From: a virus
Direction: 5' to 3' (one strand)
IMG/VR virus record: IMGVR_UViG_3300050139_000003
Coordinates: 1-34,435 of that record
Length of the DNA: 34,435 nt
Shown: positions 7,737 to 14,930 of the stretch, in pieces
Position numbering within the stretch: position 1 is the first letter of the stretch
Layout of the letters: each line of letters starts with the position of its first letter
Translations under genes and position numbers: made by a program
The notes under the pieces: generated by a model
Database searches by the model: none
The model's input: the letters and a program-made list of their open reading frames with translations, nothing else
Told to the model about the DNA's origin: nothing

Positions 7737-8654
7737 ATGATGGCTGGTATAATTATGACCTCAAACCATCCCAAGGCTCTTTGGCCTGGGGTGAAAGCTT
7801 GGTGGGGTAAGTCGTATCAAGATCACCAAACTGAGTACACTGATTTATTTGATACTTTCTCGTCTGAAAAGGCTTATGAAGAAGATGTGCAAATCGTAGG
7901 ATTTGGCTTGGCACCTGTTAAGGCCCAAGGCGCTGCGGTTACATATGATTCTGAAGTTCAAGGCCCAACGACCCGTTACACCCATGTAGCCTATGCACTT
8001 GGCTATGTTGTAACGCATGAGGAACTGAAAGATGATTTGTATACTGAAGTTTCTAACACCCGTGCTGCTTCTTTGGCTCGTGGTTTTAGGCAAACTAAGG
8101 AACGTATTGCAGCTAATGTTTACAATAATTCCACTACCGCTGGTTTTACTGGTGGTGATGGTGTTGTATTACTGTCCACTGCACACGTTTTAACTTCTGG
8201 TGGTACTGCATCTAACACGTTGTCTGCGCAAGCTGATTTGAGCGAAGCTTCCTTGGAAGACTTAATTGTTCAAACCATGCAAGCAACTGATGATCGTGGC
8301 TTGCTAATTAACTTGATGCCTAAGTCTTTGCATATTGCTCCTGCTAACTGGTTTAATGCTAACCGTATTTTGGAAAGCGTTTATCAAGTTGGTACGGCTA
8401 ATAACGATATTAACGTTATTAAAGCAACCAATGCTTTGCCTATGGGTGTTAAGGTAAATCACTATTTCACGGATGCTGATGCTTGGTACGTTCGCACTAA
8501 TGTGCCGAATGGTATGAAGTATTGGGAACGTGAGGCCATTGTGTTTGACCAAGACAATGACTTTGATACCATGAATGCGAAAGCTAAGGGGTATGAACGT
8601 TATTCGGTGGGTTGGACTGACTGGCGCGGTGTGTATGGCTCTACTGGAGCCTAA
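7737..8654 (+). CDS. Major capsid protein, Mu gpT-like
   Basis: 305 residues. The ATG at 7737 is next to a second ATG at 7740, and AAAGGAG lies just upstream. It resembles Mu-type major head proteins: W-P-G-V-K-A-W-W-G near the start, a middle V-T-H-E-E-L-K-D-D, and the late P-K-S-L-H-I-A-P-A-N-W-F-N-A-N segment, which fits the HK97-fold core. It ends S-V-G-W-T-D-W-R-G-V-Y-G-S. Location after the scaffold candidate and the strong terminator immediately behind it fit a highly expressed capsid gene. Synonymous codons look less AT-driven here than in neighbours (many CGT, GGT, AAC), which would suit high expression; this is an impression, not a count. Confidence 0.85.
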   Translation: MMAGIIMTSNHPKALWPGVKAWWGKSYQDHQTEYTDLFDTFSSEKAYEEDVQIVGFGLAPVKAQGAAVTYDSEVQGPTTRYTHVAYALGYVVTHEELKDDLYTEVSNTRAASLARGFRQTKERIAANVYNNSTTAGFTGGDGVVLLSTAHVLTSGGTASNTLSAQADLSEASLEDLIVQTMQATDDRGLLINLMPKSLHIAPANWFNANRILESVYQVGTANNDINVIKATNALPMGVKVNHYFTDADAWYVRTNVPNGMKYWEREAIVFDQDNDFDTMNAKAKGYERYSVGWTDWRGVYGSTGA

Positions 8655-8661
8655 TTAAGAC

Positions 8662-8688
8662 TCCCCTCCCCAAAAGGGAGGGGATTTT
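8662..8688 (+). terminator. Rho-independent terminator after the major capsid gene
   Basis: A perfect 9-bp GC-rich stem (TCCCCTCCC at 8662-8670 pairing with GGGAGGGGA at 8676-8684) with the loop CAAAA, followed by TTTT. It starts a few bases after the capsid stop. The T-run is short, so it may stop only part of the transcripts and reduce expression of the genes downstream relative to capsid. Confidence 0.8.
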
Positions 8689-8701
8689 AAAGGAAAAAAA
8701 A

Positions 8702-8983
8702 ATGGCAACTGTAATTGTAAGTCAAGTAACAAAAACAGAGGTGTTCCCTGAAGGAACTGTCCTTGGTGGATATGTATATACTGTAAATGGTGTTGCACAA
8801 CCTGTAACTCAGGAACTTAGTGCAACCTTTCTGGATGTAGTTAGTGGTGCTGGTACTGCAAGTGTACAAGCAGTGGCTGCTGATGGTACGACTCCTCTTG
8901 GAGTTGCTGCAACTGCTACCTTCACTGTTCCCACTCCAGTATCTCTTCAGGTCCCTGACGTAGTAAGTGTTGTTGTATCCTAA
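8702..8983 (+). CDS. Small beta-rich virion protein candidate
   Basis: 93 residues, rich in Val, Thr and Ala, with alternating strands (V-T-K-T-E-V-F-P-E-G-T-V-L-G-G-Y-V-Y) and a repeated A-T-A-T-F-T-V-P-type end. This looks like an immunoglobulin-like or decoration fold, but no diagnostic motif is visible. AAAGGAAAAAAA lies upstream of the ATG, just after the capsid terminator. It probably decorates the head or forms part of the virion; the function is inferred from position and composition only. Confidence 0.5.
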   Translation: MATVIVSQVTKTEVFPEGTVLGGYVYTVNGVAQPVTQELSATFLDVVSGAGTASVQAVAADGTTPLGVAATATFTVPTPVSLQVPDVVSVVVS

Positions 8984-9105
8984 TGTTCCACCTAGTAATA
9001 TTAATTAGGTTCTGTCGGGAAAGGATTAAACATCACTACCGCAGGATGCGTTATGGGGTACAGATTAAAGTTCCAAAATCTATTAATATTTGTGTAGGAA
9101 AATAA
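8983..9105 (+). CDS. 40-residue basic hypothetical protein
   Basis: Starts with an ATG that overlaps the preceding stop (TAATG), the same arrangement seen at many real gene joints here. The product has a hydrophobic start (F-H-L-V-I-L-I) and then a cluster of Arg, Lys and His (R-E-R-I-K-H-H-Y-R-R). No family recognised. It has no separate Shine-Dalgarno, so it would depend on translational coupling. Confidence 0.35.
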   Translation: MFHLVILIRFCRERIKHHYRRMRYGVQIKVPKSINICVGK

Positions 9106-9116
9106 AGGAGAGAAAA

Positions 9117-9251
9117 ATGAGTGGAAAACTTCTATGGACAGGGTTAACTCTTATTCAGGCGGGGTTATTCTTTAATATGAATCCCTTTACTGCTAAAGTT
9201 GGTGCTGCTATAATGATTGTGGGTTTGATCCTGCTTTGGCTTGATAAATAA
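9117..9251 (+). CDS. 44-residue small membrane protein
   Basis: ATG at 9117 follows a strong AAAGGAGAG. The product is largely hydrophobic: a first helix over L-L-W-T-G-L-T-L-I-Q-A-G-L-F-F, a short M-N-P-F-T turn, then a second helix V-G-A-A-I-M-I-V-G-L-I-L-L-W-L ending Asp-Lys. That is the form of a two-span hairpin membrane protein. A holin-like or virion membrane role is possible; neither can be shown. Good ribosome-binding site and composition make it likely real. Confidence 0.6.
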   Translation: MSGKLLWTGLTLIQAGLFFNMNPFTAKVGAAIMIVGLILLWLDK

Positions 9252-9262
9252 AGGAAATTATT

Positions 9263-9325
9263 ATGGGTGCTGCACACGAAGCGGAAAAAGGTAAACGTCC
9301 CCCCGTTCCGCCTATTAAAAAGTAA
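9263..9325 (+). CDS. 20-residue basic, proline-rich peptide
   Basis: Tiny ORF starting ATG at 9263 with AAAGGAAA eight to nine bases upstream. It has an Ala/His/Glu start and then K-G-K-R-P-P-V-P-P-I-K-K. It follows the 44-residue membrane protein gene by 11 bases in the same direction. The ribosome-binding site suggests it is translated, but the length makes this uncertain and no function can be given. Confidence 0.3.
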   Translation: MGAAHEAEKGKRPPVPPIKK

Positions 9326-9331
9326 AAAGAA

Positions 9332-9421
9332 ATGAAACGTCCTAGTTTCACACGATTAAGAATGAATATGCACTCCAGGTTCATACCAATGTTCCTACGT
9401 AGAAAACGTCATAAAATTTAA
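9332..9421 (+). CDS. 29-residue arginine-rich peptide
   Basis: Starts ATG at 9332, six bases after the preceding stop, with an A-rich leader but no clear Shine-Dalgarno. The product is highly basic (many Arg and Lys, also His) with several Met and Phe, ending R-R-K-R-H-K-I. It could bind nucleic acid or be a chance ORF. Confidence 0.25.
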   Translation: MKRPSFTRLRMNMHSRFIPMFLRRKRHKI

Positions 9422-9437
9422 TTAAACTATGGGGTAT

Positions 9438-9451
9438 CGCCCTTTGGGGCG
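9438..9451 (+). other. Small GC hairpin upstream of the beta-helix gene
   Basis: CGCCC at 9438-9442 pairs with GGGCG at 9447-9451 around a TTTG loop. No T-run follows, so it is not a normal terminator. It lies in the leader of the gene at 9484 and may protect or process the message. Weak evidence. Confidence 0.25.
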
Positions 9452-9483
9452 CTCAACTCTGAGTCCATACAAGGAGATTTAAA

Positions 9484-10479
9484 ATGTCACAAACCTTTCC
9501 AGCGCCAGCAAGTAATTATCCATCTGGTTTTAATAATATAACGCTTCGTGGTATTCCAATTACACAAGTCCAGCCCGGACAAGTTTATTGGGTATCTAAT
9601 AGTGCCCTATCAATTCTGCCGGGTCATATCAATGGCTCTGATGGTAATAATGGTTCTTTTAGTGCTCCATTTTCTACTATACAAAAGGGCATTGACTCCT
9701 GTGTAGCAGGTCGTGGAGATATTGTATTTGTAAAACCGGGACATGCAGAAACTATTACTTCTGCTACCACTCTTCTGTTTAATAAAGCAGGGGTAGCTAT
9801 TGTTGGTTTGGGTCAAGGAACTTCTGCCCCAACTCTAACTTATACTACTGCTAATACTGCAACTATTCCTGTATCAGCAGATAATATATCTATTGTTGGT
9901 TTCCGATTTGTAGGTAACTTCTTAAGTATTGCTTCTGCTATTACTGTTGCAGCAGCTAAATACTTTACTGTAGAATATTGTGATGTATCTGATACAGATG
10001 CTACACATAACTTCTTGTCTTTTATAACAACTACTGTTTCTACAAACTCAGATTATCTCTGGGCGGAAACTAATAATATTGTTACTATTGGCACCACTAA
10101 TAATGCTGCTGCATTTGTAGTTCTTAATACGATGACAGGTCTTACTTTAGTTGAGAATCGTGTAACTAATACACTTGATCGTGCTAACGTGTCTAACTTT
10201 TTATCCCATGCTGCCTTGGTGTTGATTAATGCTGTTGTAGCACGTAATACTTTGTTTAGTGCCAATTCTACCAATACTTCTGTAGGTATGTTAATTTCAA
10301 CTACAGCAACTACTGGTTCTGGTATGGCTTATGATAATTATATTCGTGCTCTTGATGTAGCTGCTGCTATTATTGTTAATGCAGTCGCTATTCAATGGGG
10401 TATGTTTAATAACCTTTATATTGGTGATGGTGCCTCGTTGTCTGGTTTTGTGTTACCAGCAATCGGTTCTGACGCTTAA
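9484..10479 (+). CDS. Beta-helix virion protein (pectate-lyase-like fold)
   Basis: 331 residues. The N-terminus has P-G-Q-V-Y-W-V-S-N and then G-S-D-G-N-N-G-S-F-S-A-P-F-S-T-I-Q-K-G-I-D, the usual entry to right-handed parallel beta-helix proteins of phages. The rest is a series of short strands with Asn/Thr/Val-rich turns (I-S-I-V-G-F-R-F-V-G-N, L-T-L-V-E-N-R-V-T-N, L-I-N-A-V-V-A-R-N), as expected for helix rungs. No catalytic residues for a lyase are evident. It could be a head fibre, spike or capsid-bound protein; its location among head genes suggests virion structure. AAGGAG stands before the ATG. Confidence 0.65.
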   Translation: MSQTFPAPASNYPSGFNNITLRGIPITQVQPGQVYWVSNSALSILPGHINGSDGNNGSFSAPFSTIQKGIDSCVAGRGDIVFVKPGHAETITSATTLLFNKAGVAIVGLGQGTSAPTLTYTTANTATIPVSADNISIVGFRFVGNFLSIASAITVAAAKYFTVEYCDVSDTDATHNFLSFITTTVSTNSDYLWAETNNIVTIGTTNNAAAFVVLNTMTGLTLVENRVTNTLDRANVSNFLSHAALVLINAVVARNTLFSANSTNTSVGMLISTTATTGSGMAYDNYIRALDVAAAIIVNAVAIQWGMFNNLYIGDGASLSGFVLPAIGSDA

Positions 10480-10497
10480 TAATTAGGGAGACTTAAA

Positions 10498-10770
10498 ATT
10501 CCTAGCTCACCCAACTATAAAAGGGACTATTCCAAATCTGGAGAGGGGGCATACCATGCCACTCCAAAACAGAAGAAAAATAGAGCAGCTAGGAATTCTG
10601 CTAGACGCAAGATGATTGCAAAGGGTAAAGTTAGTAAAGGTGATGGGAAGGATGTAGACCACAAAAAACCTCTCTCAAAAGGTGGGTCTACTTCTTCCTC
10701 TAATCTTCGTGTAAAGACTGCTAGTAACAATCGTTCTTATAAGAGAACAAAAGGCGGTAAGGTGAAATGA
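10498..10770 (+). CDS. Small HNH-type endonuclease-like protein, apparent ATT start
   Basis: 90 residues if read from ATT at 10498. The frame gives P-S-S-P-N-Y-K-R-D-Y straight after it, then a basic helical stretch (K-N-R-A-A-R-N-S-A-R-R-K-M), then G-D-G-K-D-V-D-H-K-K-P-L-S-K-G-G and S-N-L-R-V, an HNH-like beta-beta-alpha core. Related phage proteins, as I recall them, begin M-P-x-S-P-N-Y-K-R-D-Y, so the first codon should be here, but it is ATT. AGGGAG lies about seven bases upstream. An ATG further in would remove the conserved start. Its TGA overlaps the next ATG. Confidence 0.65.
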   Translation: MPSSPNYKRDYSKSGEGAYHATPKQKKNRAARNSARRKMIAKGKVSKGDGKDVDHKKPLSKGGSTSSSNLRVKTASNNRSYKRTKGGKVK

Positions 10771-10865
10771 AACAGAAGGAAGATTCCTTTATAGTAACTG
10801 AATTAGCAATGCTTATAGTATTAGCAAGTGTTCTATTTATTATATATATGGTTCTACGAGGATAA
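10767..10865 (+). CDS. 32-residue single-span membrane protein
   Basis: Starts in an ATGA overlap with the HNH-like gene stop. The first twelve residues are polar and charged (M-K-Q-K-E-D-S-F), followed by one hydrophobic helix (L-A-M-L-I-V-L-A-S-V-L-F-I-I-Y) and a short end with Arg-Gly. Function unknown; the coupling to its neighbour and clear membrane segment support a real gene. Confidence 0.5.
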   Translation: MKQKEDSFIVTELAMLIVLASVLFIIYMVLRG

Positions 10866-10868
10866 ATT

Positions 10869-11135
10869 ATGGGACGCGCAGATTACTACCTCTCTGGGGG
10901 ATGGAATTTAATATGTGATGAATGTGGTAAGAAACGCAAGCAAAAAGACATTAAGATGACTTGGGATGGCAGACGTGTGTGTAAAGACCGTTGTTGGGAA
11001 TATCGTCATCCACAAGACTTTGTTAAGGGTGTTATGGATTGGCAACAAGTTCCATTTTCTCGTCCAGATACTCCTCCCGAATTTACAGTAGAAGCACAAG
11101 CTTTAGTAGACACTAACTTACAACAACCTGATTAA
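10869..11135 (+). CDS. Zinc-ribbon-like conserved phage protein
   Basis: 88 residues with two cysteine pairs: I-C-D-E-C-G-K-K near residue 15-22 and V-C-K-D-R-C-W-E near 37-44, a likely zinc site. The start G-W-N-L-I-C-D-E-C-G and the later R-H-P-Q-D-F-V-K-G resemble a small protein found in many tailed phages near head-tail genes. The C-terminal part is Pro-rich and flexible. A head completion or regulatory function has been proposed for none that I can cite; the role is unknown. It precedes the gp4-like gene by eight bases. Confidence 0.6.
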   Translation: MGRADYYLSGGWNLICDECGKKRKQKDIKMTWDGRRVCKDRCWEYRHPQDFVKGVMDWQQVPFSRPDTPPEFTVEAQALVDTNLQQPD

Positions 11136-11143
11136 GGATTAAA

Positions 11144-12091
11144 ATGGCAACCAGTGGGACAAATTCTTTCAGTGTTACTAAGAATGACATAATTGCAGCA
11201 TCTCTAAGAACTTTGGGTGTCATTGCTCTTGGAGAAACACCTACTACAGAAGATTATACCAATTGCTCACAAGCCCTTAATATAATGATTAAGAGTTGGG
11301 CTAAGAAAGGTTGGCCTCTATGGACAGTAGAACTTCTTAGTATCAATATGGTTTTAGGTGCTTATGTATATCCTATAGGTCCAACAGCAGGATATGTCTA
11401 CTCTATAACATTAACCAATGGTGGTACTGGTTATGCTGCATCTGGCTCAATTGTGTTTACAGGTGGTGGAGGTACTGGCGCTACTGCTACTTATACTTCT
11501 ACTGGAGGAGTGATAAATACTATTACTTTGACAGCGGGAGGTAGTAGTTATACCCAGGTAGGCCCAACCTTATCTGCTGCTGGTGGTAGTGGTTTAGTTG
11601 CGGTTGCAAATGTGGTAGGATTAACTACGCTTAAACCAGTACAAGATTTTACTGCTTTCCTTCGTTATACACAGACACAAAAAGACATTTCTCTTCTTGA
11701 TATTTCCCAACAAGAGTATGATATGTTAGGGATTAAAACTACTTCTGGTGTTCCTAACCAATTCTATTATTCTAATAATTTAGTAATACCACAATTATAT
11801 GTATACCCAGTACCAGCCCAAACAGGATATGTTCTCTATCTTCGTGCACAATATATGTTTGAGGATATGACTGCTGCAAGTGATAATTTTTACTTTCCGA
11901 CAGAGGCCTACCAAGCACTCAAATGGGGTCTTACTGCGGAAGTAGCTGCTGAATATGGGGTTCCTCAAGAGATGCTAGCATATTATGATGGTAAAGCCCA
12001 ACAATACATGGAAGATGTGTTCAATTTCTCAGTGGAAGAACCTAGTGTCTATTTCAGCGTAGATAGTCAAACCTACGGAAGTAATAAGTAA
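11144..12091 (+). CDS. P22 gp4-like tail accessory/head-tail adaptor with inserted domain
   Basis: 315 residues. The N-terminus (I-I-A-A-S-L-R-T-L-G-V-I-A-L-G-E ... I-M-I-K-S-W-A-K-K-G-W) and C-terminus (F-P-T-E-A-Y-Q-A-L-K-W-G-L-T, then A-A-E-Y-G-V-P) match the helical packaged-DNA stabilisation protein that joins portal to tail. Between them, residues about 83-158 form a Gly/Thr-rich insert with T-N-G-G-T-G-Y and G-G-G-G-T-G-A-T-A-T, a beta domain common in phage virion proteins. P22 gp4 is about 166 residues, so the insert and extra segments explain the longer size. The next gene, gp10-like, starts after three bases. Confidence 0.75.
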   Translation: MATSGTNSFSVTKNDIIAASLRTLGVIALGETPTTEDYTNCSQALNIMIKSWAKKGWPLWTVELLSINMVLGAYVYPIGPTAGYVYSITLTNGGTGYAASGSIVFTGGGGTGATATYTSTGGVINTITLTAGGSSYTQVGPTLSAAGGSGLVAVANVVGLTTLKPVQDFTAFLRYTQTQKDISLLDISQQEYDMLGIKTTSGVPNQFYYSNNLVIPQLYVYPVPAQTGYVLYLRAQYMFEDMTAASDNFYFPTEAYQALKWGLTAEVAAEYGVPQEMLAYYDGKAQQYMEDVFNFSVEEPSVYFSVDSQTYGSNK

Positions 12092-12093
12092 CT

Positions 12094-13365
12094 ATGGCCC
12101 AAGGACAGCAACCAGTAGTTCCCGTTAGGGTTCCGTTAGTCTCTGGCATTGAAAGACGTTCTGCTACAGAAGATAAAGACGAACTGGCAGTTAATATTTT
12201 CTATGATAAGAATACAAATGTAGATAAAACCATGTATGGTCTACATGAAGTGCTTAATACTTTCTATGCAACCAAAAGACCTGGATTAACTTCCTTTATT
12301 ACAGGAAGTGGCCAGGCAAAGGGTATATTTGGTTATGGTGGAGACCTCTTTACTTTTTCTCCTGCTTTCTATGACTGGACTACAGGACAATATCTTAGTG
12401 GTAAATATATTATTCTAGGGGGGAATGAGTATTTAAGTAATGGTAAATTATACTCACAAGTTTCTACTGATGGTCTTAATTGGGCTACCTATGAAGTCTC
12501 GACAAGTTATGATCCAATAAGTACCCCAGGAGTTTGGTATAGTTCCAAGATGGGATCACAGATGGTGGTTGCTGGTGCTGTGGACAACGTAAGTGGGTTA
12601 GTATATGCTTTCTCCACTACTGACGGAATTTCCTGGGTAGAAAGTTCTATATTTACTTCCCCAATGGCAGGTATTCCATATTTTATTTGCAACACTGGTA
12701 CTACATATATAGTTTGGGGTATAACTAATATATATTCTACATCTACTAATGGCACTACCTGGACAGAACATGTAGCTTCAGCAATACCTTCTTTTGGTTA
12801 TTATGTTGGAGCAATTGGAGCAAATAGTTCTATTTCTGTTGCCTTGCCAAGTTCTGTATTTGGTGTCACTACCACCTTTTATACATCTTCAGATACAATA
12901 AATTGGACAAGTAGAACTTTACCAATTACACGAAACTGGAAGTCAATAGTATGGGCAGCAAGCCTTGGTTTATTTGTTGCTGTTAGTCAACAAGTAGCTT
13001 CAGAGATACCCTATATTATAACCTCCCCAGATGGGATAACCTGGACTTTACAACTAGCAAGTACAGGACAAGGTTGGAAAGCAATCTTTTGGACAGGAAC
13101 CTATCTTATTGCTTTTGGTTCTGGTAACAATGCTTACTACTACTCTATAGATGCAATACATTGGATAGAGGCTAGTGTACCTTTTGTAACTAATGTATCT
13201 AATAATGCAATGAACGCTTATTCTAATGGAACACAAATTGTTTTTATAGAAGGTAATGGGGGTCTTGGGGATATAGAGAGAGAGGCTACTTCATTAACTT
13301 CTACCTTCATTAAAAAAGACCTGCCAAGTTTATCTAGGTCAACTCCTACAGTAACTACACCATAG
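12094..13365 (+). CDS. gp10-like tail protein, N-terminal part with six-repeat propeller-like domain
   Basis: 423 residues. Residues 1-90 (V-V-P-V-R-V-P-L-V-S-G-I-E-R-R ... K-R-P-G-L-T) match the start of P22 gp10-like packaged-DNA stabilisation proteins. Residues about 95-395 hold six repeats of the form S-x-D-G-x-x-W, with Trp at about 130, 181, 223, 271, 317 and 357; this is the pattern of BNR/sialidase-like propeller blades. No sialidase catalytic site is evident, so carbohydrate binding is more likely than cleavage. It stops with TAG, and the rest of the gp10 sequence follows in another frame as the next gene. It is probably one half of a two-chain tail protein. Confidence 0.7.
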   Translation: MAQGQQPVVPVRVPLVSGIERRSATEDKDELAVNIFYDKNTNVDKTMYGLHEVLNTFYATKRPGLTSFITGSGQAKGIFGYGGDLFTFSPAFYDWTTGQYLSGKYIILGGNEYLSNGKLYSQVSTDGLNWATYEVSTSYDPISTPGVWYSSKMGSQMVVAGAVDNVSGLVYAFSTTDGISWVESSIFTSPMAGIPYFICNTGTTYIVWGITNIYSTSTNGTTWTEHVASAIPSFGYYVGAIGANSSISVALPSSVFGVTTTFYTSSDTINWTSRTLPITRNWKSIVWAASLGLFVAVSQQVASEIPYIITSPDGITWTLQLASTGQGWKAIFWTGTYLIAFGSGNNAYYYSIDAIHWIEASVPFVTNVSNNAMNAYSNGTQIVFIEGNGGLGDIEREATSLTSTFIKKDLPSLSRSTPTVTTP

Positions 13366-13372
13366 GGAAAAA

Positions 13373-14929
13373 ATGGCAATTTTTGATTTCATAGAGCAGA
13401 GTGGGGCCGGTTCAGGATTTGTTTATAAAAACACTACTGCTGGATATGTTTACGGTTTTGCTACCTTTACTGCGACAGTAGGTACAGGAACCTCTATAAT
13501 GACAATCTCTGAGGTTACTCAAGGAACTGTAGTTGTAGGAATGACTGTAACTGGAGGTTCCCTTAGTGGTACTGCTACTATAAGTTCATTTGGTACGTTT
13601 GATGGGATTAGCGGGACGGTTAATTTAAGTGGAACTGACACTTGGAGTGATCCAACAACTGTAACTGGAACGGGATTTATTCAAATTACAGACTCAGATT
13701 ATCCTACTGCCACAGTTAGAGGAATAGTTTATCTTGATGGTACTTACTATGTAATGACACCAGATGCTAAGATATATGGTTCAGAGATAGAAGACCCCTT
13801 TACCTGGACAGCTTTAAATATGATTCAGGCACTAGCAGAACCAGATTTGGGTGTTGCTCTATTTAGACAATTAAATTTAATTGTGGCATTTGGAGAATAT
13901 TCTACAGAATTTTTCTATGATGCGGCCAATCCTCCTCCAGGAAGTCCATTACTTCCTTACTCATCTGCTTTCCTTGAAGTGGGGTGTGCTTCTGCTGGAA
14001 GTATAGCACAAGCCGAGAATACTCTCTTTTTTATGGGTAAGGGTAAGCAAAAGGGAAGAAGTATTTATATGCTTGATGGTACACAACCTAAAGTAGTGAG
14101 TATTCCTTTTGTTGACAGACTCCTTGACTACGATGATCTGGTTGGTATAGCCGCTTATTTTATAAAGTTGGGGGGTCATGGTCTTTATATACTGACACTT
14201 CCCACTTCTGGTATAACACTTGTCTATGATACTTATTCTACCTATTGGTCAATCTGGACACAAATGTATTTAGATAACACCCTTGACATAAGTAGTTCTG
14301 TTATTACCTGGGTAGATGGATTAGTCACTGTAATTTATAGTGGGCATGGGTTAATAGATGGGCAATATACTATTCTTACTGGGTCTGATCCAATAAATTA
14401 TGATGGAAATTATGTTGTTAGTGTAGTGGATGCTGATACATTTACATTTCCAATTTCCTCTGATCCAGGAACTTATATTAGTGGTGCTTCTCTAGCAGTT
14501 TATCTAGAGCAGTTTTTTAATATGGCTTCCTATACCAAAGTAGGAAATCTTGATTTGGTACAAGACAGTACAACTGGAGCTGTTTATACAATGAGCACTG
14601 GTGCATATCTTGACAATGGACTTCCTATTAAATATCGTATCCGTACAGATAAGTGGGACGGACTAAAGCAACTTGAAAATAATAAGTTAAAATACTTTTC
14701 TAGAGTAGAACTTATTGGTGATAAGGTTGATGGTACTGCTTATGTAAGATATTCTAATGATGATTACCAAACTTGGAGTAAGTACAGACCAGTAGATTTA
14801 GCAGCGCAACGCAGTCAACTATATAGGCAAGGTAGGGGACGTAGGAGAGCTTATGAAATAATTAATTATGATAATCAGCCAATTCGCCTAGAGGCGTTGG
14901 AAATTACAGCAACCGAGGGAGCAAGATAA
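13373..14929 (+). CDS. gp10-like tail protein, C-terminal part with two inserted beta domains
   Basis: 518 residues. F-V-Y-K-N-T-T-A-G-Y-V-Y at 16-27 and I-T-D-S-D-Y-P onward look like the middle of a gp10-like protein, not its start. The main body (R-G-I-V-Y-L-D-G-T-Y-Y-V-M, V-A-F-G-E-Y-S-T-E-F-F-Y-D, F-F-M-G-K-G) continues that family to about 300. Two inserts are visible: residues about 29-100 (T-I-S-E-V-T-Q-G-T-V-V-V-G-M) and about 307-376 (S-G-H-G-L-I-D-G-Q-Y ... Y-D-G-N-Y-V-V), both common phage beta modules. The start ATG 13373 has GGGAAAAA upstream and lies seven bases after the previous stop. It would complete the tail tube under gp4. Confidence 0.75.
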   Translation: MAIFDFIEQSGAGSGFVYKNTTAGYVYGFATFTATVGTGTSIMTISEVTQGTVVVGMTVTGGSLSGTATISSFGTFDGISGTVNLSGTDTWSDPTTVTGTGFIQITDSDYPTATVRGIVYLDGTYYVMTPDAKIYGSEIEDPFTWTALNMIQALAEPDLGVALFRQLNLIVAFGEYSTEFFYDAANPPPGSPLLPYSSAFLEVGCASAGSIAQAENTLFFMGKGKQKGRSIYMLDGTQPKVVSIPFVDRLLDYDDLVGIAAYFIKLGGHGLYILTLPTSGITLVYDTYSTYWSIWTQMYLDNTLDISSSVITWVDGLVTVIYSGHGLIDGQYTILTGSDPINYDGNYVVSVVDADTFTFPISSDPGTYISGASLAVYLEQFFNMASYTKVGNLDLVQDSTTGAVYTMSTGAYLDNGLPIKYRIRTDKWDGLKQLENNKLKYFSRVELIGDKVDGTAYVRYSNDDYQTWSKYRPVDLAAQRSQLYRQGRGRRRAYEIINYDNQPIRLEALEITATEGAR

Positions 14930-14930
14930 T

